From: Vibrio aerogenes
Lineage (GTDB): Bacteria; Pseudomonadota; Gammaproteobacteria; Enterobacterales; Vibrionaceae
Assembly: GCF_024346755.1 (NCBI RefSeq)
Contig: NZ_AP024862.1
Coordinates: 248,001 to 312,000, forward strand
Direction: 5' to 3'
Length of the DNA: 64,000 nt
Shown here: piece after piece, positions 58,570 to 64,000 of the stretch
How positions within the stretch are numbered: position 1 is the stretch's first letter
Layout of the letters: each line of letters starts with the position of its first letter
Notes under the pieces: generated by a model
The model's database searches: none
Told to the model about the DNA's origin: nothing
What the model saw: only the letters and a program-made list of their open reading frames with translations
Position numbers and translations under genes: made by a program

Positions 58570-59873
58570 TCAAAAAGCTTAAACAGCGTTCCGCCTGGAT
58601 ATCATACCGAATCTGGGCAGAGAGCGGTTTTTTCACCCTGCTGGCACTGGTGATCCCTCTGGCGCTCAACCCAAAGGATCCCTTTTCCTACGGTGCTGAG
58701 TTTGTCTGGCCAATGCTGGGGCCGGTGCTGGTTGCGTTGCGCTATGGTTTTACCAAAGGGCTGGCTTCTGTCCTTGTCCTGCTGTTTCTTCAGTCGGTCC
58801 TGATCCGCACGGGGATGGTGCCGCCGGATATTCACCTGCCCTTTCAGACTATCGCCGGCTATGCCTTGCTGGTGATGTTGTGTGGTGAGTTCTGTGACTG
58901 GCGTGAAAAATCCAGTGAGAAGCAGAAACGCGAACTGGCATATGTGAATGACCGGCTAGAAACCTTTACCCGCCATTACCATCTGTTACGGCTGTCTCAC
59001 GATAAGTTAGAACAAATGCTGGCAGGTCACAGTTTAAGTCTGCGTGAATCTTTGCAGGCGGTCAAAATGCAGATAGGTCAGTTGCCTGACCGGGATATAG
59101 AACGGGTAGCCCAGCCAATCATGTCACTGTTTGTCGAGTATGGTTCACTGCAATGTGCCACGTTATGCAAAGTGGAAGAGGGACGTCATCTGGCGTCTGT
59201 ACTCGCCAGCGTCGGGCCGGTCAGGCAAGTTGACTCTGACGATATGATGGTGCAGAAAATGTTTGAAACCGGGCAACTGGTGTCGCTGAAACATTTGTCC
59301 GGAGAAGCCATGGAACAAAGCCTTTATCAGGTTGTGATTCCTTTGATGGATGTCCGGGAGCGGATTTATGCCGTCGTACTGGTCGAGCAGATTCAGTTTT
59401 TTGCCCTGAATAAAGAGACACTGACGTTACTGGCGGTTACCGCTGGTTATATCGCAGATTTACTCCGTAATGCGATTGCCAACCCGATCATGAATGGTGA
59501 TGAACGTGAGAGTTTTTCCTTGCAGGCCGAGCGGGCAAATTATGATGCGAAGCGCTACAAAATCCCGGCTCAGCTGGTGAGCTGGCGTATGGATGCAGCG
59601 CTGCATCAGCCGGTTCTGGATTACCTGCATGCAACCCGTCGTGGTCTGGATGTGTATTTTCATGATGAACAGAACAATCTGTTGCAAATATTGATGCCGC
59701 TGGCCGATAAACGGGATTATTCCGGATTTAAAGAACGTGTCGATGCGTGGGCGAAAAACGCTCAGGGAAAAAACCTGTCAGAGTTAGGTATTCATGAGCT
59801 GAACCATCTTGCGCTGCCGGTTTCAGCCAAACAATTTGCCAAACAACTGGAAAAAGTCATTCATGCTGAGTAA
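58566..59873 (+). CDS. pelD: PelD: inner-membrane c-di-GMP receptor
   Basis: 435 residues from GTG 58566. Four N-terminal membrane segments (about 20-108), a coiled stretch, a GAF domain (about 165-300) and a degenerate GGDEF domain without the active-site GGDEF. The I-site-like RxxD is kept as Arg359-Gly-Leu-Asp362 (ATRRGLDVY), the c-di-GMP binding motif of Pseudomonas PelD. Thus Pel output here should also be switched on post-translationally by c-di-GMP. Stop overlaps the pelE start. Confidence 0.93.
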   Translation: MIKKLKQRSAWISYRIWAESGFFTLLALVIPLALNPKDPFSYGAEFVWPMLGPVLVALRYGFTKGLASVLVLLFLQSVLIRTGMVPPDIHLPFQTIAGYALLVMLCGEFCDWREKSSEKQKRELAYVNDRLETFTRHYHLLRLSHDKLEQMLAGHSLSLRESLQAVKMQIGQLPDRDIERVAQPIMSLFVEYGSLQCATLCKVEEGRHLASVLASVGPVRQVDSDDMMVQKMFETGQLVSLKHLSGEAMEQSLYQVVIPLMDVRERIYAVVLVEQIQFFALNKETLTLLAVTAGYIADLLRNAIANPIMNGDERESFSLQAERANYDAKRYKIPAQLVSWRMDAALHQPVLDYLHATRRGLDVYFHDEQNNLLQILMPLADKRDYSGFKERVDAWAKNAQGKNLSELGIHELNHLALPVSAKQFAKQLEKVIHAE

Positions 59874-60870
59874 TCGATTTGCTTTATCCGGAACCCTGAC
59901 CGCACTGGTACTCCAGTTGCTGGCTGCGGCTGAGTTTATTCTCAGTGGTGTGGCTGTTGCCTGGCTGTTTCTTTACGTTCTTGCCGCAATGGTTTTTGGT
60001 GTCAGCTGCCTTGCCCTGCTTCCTGTACGTTATCGCCGGTTTCCGGCATTCGCATTTCTGTTCTTATTTTTATTTGCCGTGAGCCTGCCGGTACTGGGGA
60101 TGATTGGGTGTCTGGTCGCCATTGTTGCCGGTGTTCACTATCCGCTGGTGAAAAAACAGGATGTACTGGAAGAACATCTGGTGCCTGCATTGCCGTTTGA
60201 GCCTGACCAGATCTCGTTGACACCCCGCTATTCACGGGGCGGAGTCGCTGCAATTTTAAAATATGCCAAAGATGTGGATAAACGTCTGTTTGCTGTGGTG
60301 ACGACCCGCAACATGGATGACAGGGAAGCGATTCCGATTCTGCGTCAGGCTCTGAAAGATACAGATGATGACATTCGTTTACTGGCATATTCATCGCTGG
60401 ATAAAAAAGAAACCGCAATTAATGATGATATTCACGCGTTGAAAAAACAGCTGGCCGGGCAGTTTATTACGTCGTTAACCGGAACGGCAACCTGCCATCA
60501 TCAGATTGCCCGGAAATACTGGGAACTGAGTTATCTGGGCTTGTCACAGGGGGCGCTGAGACAATATGTACTGGAAAAAGCGGCCTTTCATGCCGAACAA
60601 AGCCTGATGTATGAACATGCGGTTACAACTGAAATTTTGCTGGCAAAAATCTGGCTGATGATGTCACGTTATGAACAGTCGCAGACTCTGTTTGAAAAAA
60701 TTGCCCGTTCTGGTGTACCGCTCCAGCAGACGTATCCGTATCTGGCTGAAATCGCCTTTAAAACCGGGCAATACCAGAAATGTCAGGCTTATCTGGCTCA
60801 TCTTGACGGGCAGAAGCTTTCGCTTAATCTCGACAAAATAAGGAATTACTGGCATGACGACGCCTTGTAA
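59863..60870 (+). CDS. pelE: PelE: inner-membrane Pel synthase component
   Basis: 335 residues from ATG 59863, which overlaps the pelD stop. Two or three N-terminal membrane segments (LVLQLLAAAEFILSGVAVAWLFL, LYVLAAMVFGVSCLALL, FLFLFLFAVSLPVLGMIGCL) precede a cytoplasmic TPR-like helical domain (IPILRQALKDTDDDIRLLAYSSLDKKE and a C-terminal repeat). PelE belongs to the PelDEFG synthase complex and helps to hold PelF at the membrane. Confidence 0.9.
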   Translation: MLSNRFALSGTLTALVLQLLAAAEFILSGVAVAWLFLYVLAAMVFGVSCLALLPVRYRRFPAFAFLFLFLFAVSLPVLGMIGCLVAIVAGVHYPLVKKQDVLEEHLVPALPFEPDQISLTPRYSRGGVAAILKYAKDVDKRLFAVVTTRNMDDREAIPILRQALKDTDDDIRLLAYSSLDKKETAINDDIHALKKQLAGQFITSLTGTATCHHQIARKYWELSYLGLSQGALRQYVLEKAAFHAEQSLMYEHAVTTEILLAKIWLMMSRYEQSQTLFEKIARSGVPLQQTYPYLAEIAFKTGQYQKCQAYLAHLDGQKLSLNLDKIRNYWHDDAL

Positions 60871-62387
60871 AGCGGATGTAATACTGGTTCTGGAAGGCAC
60901 TTATCCTTATGTGCGGGGCGGCGTGTCAAGCTGGGTACACCAGTTAATTCATGGCTTACCATCCGTCACATTTGAACTGGTGTTTCTGGGGGGGCGCATC
61001 CAGCCAGTACGGGCCGGTTCAGTATGAGTTACCCAAGAATGTCACCGGATTACAGGTACATTATCTGATGGAGCCGGAAGATGAGAATGAGGATTTCGAT
61101 ATTTCCCGTTACGAGACTGACAGCCAAAAAGCCCCTCTGTTTGAACAATGGCGTCAGTTACTGAGCTATTTCAGTGGCACCACGGAGTCACTACCCGAAG
61201 CACTGGTCACATTCTTGTTTGAACATGTGGGCAGAGATGATGGATTCTCCCTTGATGACTTTCGTTATACCAAAGCATCCTGGCGGATTTTGACGGACTT
61301 CTATCAGCAGCATTGTGATGATGTGTCATTTCCGGACTTTTTCTGGACATACCGTAACCTATTCAAGCCCTTATTTGTGATAGCTCAGGTTGCCAGAAAA
61401 GTTGGCAAAGCACGTCTGGTTCACTCTGTTTCGACCGGATACGCGGGCTTGCTTGGGGCCGGTATCAGTGCAATGCAAAATGTGCCGTACATTATTTCTG
61501 AACATGGTATTTACACCAAAGAGCGGAAAATTGATTTAATTCAGGCGGATTGGATCAGTGAAGAAAAACAGGATATTGGCATTGATCTGCATGCGGATAT
61601 GGGGTTTATCCGCCGCTTGTGGATTCGTTTTTTCGAACAGATTGGCCGGACCAGTTACCAGCAGGCGAAGATCATCACTTCGCTTTATGAAGGGAACCGT
61701 GTCCGGCAATTACGCGATGGTGCCCCGGCAGAGAAAACGCGGATCATTCCTAACGGGATCAATCTGTCCCGGTTCGGTCCGGCACTGTCTGCCCGTCAGG
61801 ATGATGTGAAACCCATCGTTGGATTGATTGGCCGCGTTGTGCCGATTAAAGATATCAAAACCTTTATCCGTGCCATTAAAGAAGCACACTATCAGGTACC
61901 GGATATTCAGGGCTGGATTGTTGGCCCGATGGAAGAAGACCCGGATTATGTGCTCGAGTGTGAGCTGTTGGTTGAGAGTCTGGATTTGAAGCAACAGATT
62001 CATTTTCTTGGCATGCAGAATGTTGCAGAAATACTGCCACAGCTCAAAGTGGTGGCACTGACTTCTATTTCTGAAGCCCAGCCGCTGGTGTTGCTGGAAG
62101 CTATGGCAGCCGGTGTACCCGTGCTGGCAACGGATGTCGGATCCTGCCGGGAAATTATCCAGGGTCACAGTGAAGCGGATCGTCTGGCAGGAGAGGCCGG
62201 ATATCTGGTACCGATCGCTTCACCGGGGGAATCCGCCCGCGCCATGGTCAGTCTGCTGACGGATAAAGAACACTGGCAGCAACATCAGGCAGTCGGGTTG
62301 CAGCGCGTCAGGACTTTCTATGATGAGCAGTTGATGTTTGCCCGTTATCAGGGGATTTACGAGGAGACGATGTTGTGGCAGGAATAG
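60854..62387 (+). pseudogene. pelF: PelF glycosyltransferase, out of frame in a run of seven G
   Basis: PelF (GT4) polymerises Pel from UDP-sugars. ATG 60854 gives the right N-terminus (DVILVLEGTYPYVRGGVSSWVHQLI, then VTFELVFLGG), but the run of seven G at 60988-60994 shifts it into a stop (TGA at 61025). In the other frame the protein continues ASSQYGPVQYELPKNV through the GT4 core (IVGLIGRVVPIKDIKTFIRA) and the EX7E motif in ISEAQPLVLLEAMAAGVPV, to 62387. Six G would give an intact 510-residue protein, the normal size (507 in Pseudomonas). Overlaps pelE by 17 bases. A short form from ATG 60951 would lack the conserved first 46 residues. Confidence 0.9.
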
Positions 62388-63745
62388 GCTTTGAAATCCG
62401 TAAGATTCTGAAGAAAAATTCGCTGCTGTCGATATTTCAGGCTTACGGTTATGCCGGGATTATCGGCTCCGGACCCTGGCTGCTATCGATTCTGGCACTG
62501 ATGGTGATCGGGATTTTAAGTGTGGGAATCGTCCTGCCGCAAAGCCTGATTATCCAGTTTCTGGTTAGTGTCACTTACATGATGGCGGCCTCGCTGATTT
62601 TGACAGGTGGATTACAGCTGATGCTGACCCGTTTTGCGGCCGACTTGTTTTTTCGCCGTCAGGATCAGCAGGTGTTACCGAACCTGCTGGGTTCCCTGTT
62701 GTTGACAACCATTGCAGCACTGGTGATTTCTTTGCTGGTCTGGCCTTTCATTCCTCTGCCTTCTTTAAGCAAATTATTGCTTATTTCCGGATTTGTCTGC
62801 CTGTGTAATCAGTGGCTTGGGGTGATTTTTCTGTCCGGAATGAAAGAATACCGGGCGATTGTACTGGTGATGATCGGCGGATACGCCACGATGATTTTGC
62901 TCGCTTCGGTTTTGCGGTTCTGGGGACTTAACGGTTTATATTGTTCCTTTTTCGTGGGTGAAGCGATGCTGATGTTCAGTTTTCTGCTGATGATTGTCCG
63001 CCGTTATCCGGGAGACCGGCTGATCCGGTTTGACTTCCTTCGCCCGGATCAGGTGTTTTACGGGCTGTTTTTTTGTGGGCTTTTTTACAACGCGGGTGTT
63101 TGGGCAGATAAAATTATTTTCTGGTTTATGCCGTTCACATCAGTAGAAATTCTTGGTCCGATGCGTGCCAGTCCGATTTATGATTTGCCGATCTTTCTGG
63201 CTTATTTATCTGTGATCCCCGGTATGGCGGTCTTTCTGGTGCGGATGGAAACCGACTTTGTTGAACATTATGATCATTTTTATCACGCGGTGAGGACTGA
63301 TTCGCCGCTGGATGAGATTTATCAGCTGAAAGATAACATGGTAAGGACCGCTCAGGCGGGTATTTATGAAATTTTCAAAGTTCAGGGAATCACTTTGGTC
63401 TTCCTGTTGCTGTGGGGTGGAGAATTACTTCGTTATTTCGGTATCGATGTGAATTACCGGTCGCTGTTGAATATCGATTTGGTCGGTGTCGCTTTACAGG
63501 TTGTGATGCTGTCTCTGTTTAACATCATGTATTATCTGGATAAGCGTCAAAGTGTACTGGTTTTGAATGGTTTGTTTCTGGTCGCCAATACACTGTTTAC
63601 TTTGTTGACAATTTATCTGGGCCCTTATTTTTATGGCTACGGATTTGTGCTTGCCTGTCTGGTGACGACGGTCGCTGGTTTGCTATGGCTCAATAAGCAG
63701 TTCAATGATCTGGAGTATGAAACATTTATGCAGCAGAAAGGCTGA
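62375..63745 (+). CDS. pelG: PelG: inner-membrane Pel transporter/synthase subunit
   Basis: 456 residues from GTG 62375 (GAGGAG 8 bases upstream), overlapping the pelF end. About twelve membrane segments; the start MAGIGFEIRKILKKNSLLSIFQAYGYAGIIGSGPWL is the PelG signature. Belongs to the polysaccharide transporter (MOP/Wzx-like) superfamily and is thought to guide the polymer across the inner membrane with PelDEF. Last gene of the operon; no clear terminator seen before the convergent neighbour. Confidence 0.94.
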   Translation: MAGIGFEIRKILKKNSLLSIFQAYGYAGIIGSGPWLLSILALMVIGILSVGIVLPQSLIIQFLVSVTYMMAASLILTGGLQLMLTRFAADLFFRRQDQQVLPNLLGSLLLTTIAALVISLLVWPFIPLPSLSKLLLISGFVCLCNQWLGVIFLSGMKEYRAIVLVMIGGYATMILLASVLRFWGLNGLYCSFFVGEAMLMFSFLLMIVRRYPGDRLIRFDFLRPDQVFYGLFFCGLFYNAGVWADKIIFWFMPFTSVEILGPMRASPIYDLPIFLAYLSVIPGMAVFLVRMETDFVEHYDHFYHAVRTDSPLDEIYQLKDNMVRTAQAGIYEIFKVQGITLVFLLLWGGELLRYFGIDVNYRSLLNIDLVGVALQVVMLSLFNIMYYLDKRQSVLVLNGLFLVANTLFTLLTIYLGPYFYGYGFVLACLVTTVAGLLWLNKQFNDLEYETFMQQKG

Positions 63746-63843
63746 GGTTTTTTGGGGAAATCTCTTTCGTGCAAATTGCGAACTGCCCCGCAAAATGGGT
63801 GAGGCCGGAAAAGAGGGTATCACCGGCCAGCCCACACCTGACT

Positions 63844-64000
63844 TTATTCCTTCTGACGGTTCTGTTGTGCAATCTGTTCGCTCAGGATTTGCATTTGTTG
63901 CTGAAGTGTTTTGATTTCATCCATCAGGTCCTGATGCTGGTCTTGTTTTGATTGCTCGTCCTGACTGGATGTTTCCTGAGTCATGACATCCAGAACAACA
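63844..64000 (-). CDS. 3' end of unrecognised coiled-coil protein gene
   Basis: The minus strand from the window edge to the TAA at 63844-63846 encodes about 52 residues ending MDEIKTLQQQMQILSEQIAQQNRQKE, very rich in Gln, Glu, Asp and Lys with heptad-like Leu/Met/Ile spacing: a C-terminal coiled coil or charged helix. GC use and Gln content resemble vibrio accessory proteins, but I do not recognise a family. Convergent with pelG. The start is beyond the window. Confidence 0.55.
   Translation of the reverse strand, partial: VVLDVMTQETSSQDEQSKQDQHQDLMDEIKTLQQQMQILSEQIAQQNRQKE

Noticed and set aside
60951..62387. pelF starting at ATG 60951
   Set aside because: The residues before the frameshift point come from the wrong frame; the true N-terminus with the TYPYVRGGVSSW motif lies in the other frame from 60854.
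63803..63828. GGCCGG/CCGGCC inverted repeat after pelG as terminator
   Set aside because: Six-base arms without a T-tract; too weak to call.

Overview
The window looks like chromosomal DNA of a marine or estuarine gammaproteobacterium, almost certainly a Vibrio. The reasons are the thrS-infC-rpmI-rplT block with an AUU-initiated infC, a YidE-type antiporter, a sit-type metal ABC operon behind a Fur box, vibrio-like protein sequences throughout, moderate GC content and many short intergenic palindromes. The species cannot be fixed from sequence alone. Function calls rest on recognised motifs and remembered families; no database search was possible.

Layout. 1-3089 (minus): a macAB efflux/secretion pair, with macB cut by the window edge. 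3776-9975 (plus): a ribose regulon, rbsDACB-rbsK-rbsR, with a perfect LacI-family operator. 10324-11994: yidE. 12077-15607 (minus): sitABCD-like Mn/Fe/Zn importer whose promoter carries a Fur box between -35 and -10. 15977-18932: a MaoC-like hydratase and a chemotaxis receptor. 19191-22360: thrS, infC, rpmI, rplT. 22919-30628: single-gene units (ald, acetyltransferase, yqaB-like phosphatase, Fe-alcohol dehydrogenase, secreted hypothetical, GST, two LysR genes, one of them frameshifted).

31003-43600 is an accessory region, rich in repeats. It holds a fused isonitrile synthase/Fe(II)-2OG oxygenase, a small cysteine-containing secreted protein, a large secreted subtilisin-like protease, a MITE-like element, an ABC exporter with a very reduced ATPase domain, and an unusual cassette. 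In that cassette a signal-less GH68 levansucrase is followed by a lambda-type holin and faced by a divergent P2 Ogr-type zinc-finger activator, and the whole is bracketed by an inverted 21-bp repeat. My leading hypothesis is a domesticated phage control and release module that exports a sugar polymer enzyme.

43675-51607 returns to metabolic genes (acetyltransferases, curA, LysR with a divergent aldo/keto reductase, alpha/beta hydrolase, and pseudouridine catabolism psuK-psuG under a PurR-like box), with another 170-bp palindromic element and two tandem-repeat promoter regions. 51950-63745 is a complete pelABCDEFG exopolysaccharide operon, except that pelF is out of frame by one base inside a run of seven G. 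The window ends in the 3' part of an unrecognised coiled-coil protein gene on the minus strand.

Three carbohydrate-related themes meet here: ribose uptake, levan synthesis from sucrose, and the Pel biofilm polysaccharide. The levan cassette and the pelF homopolymer both suggest that surface or extracellular polymer output may be switched by unusual means in this strain.
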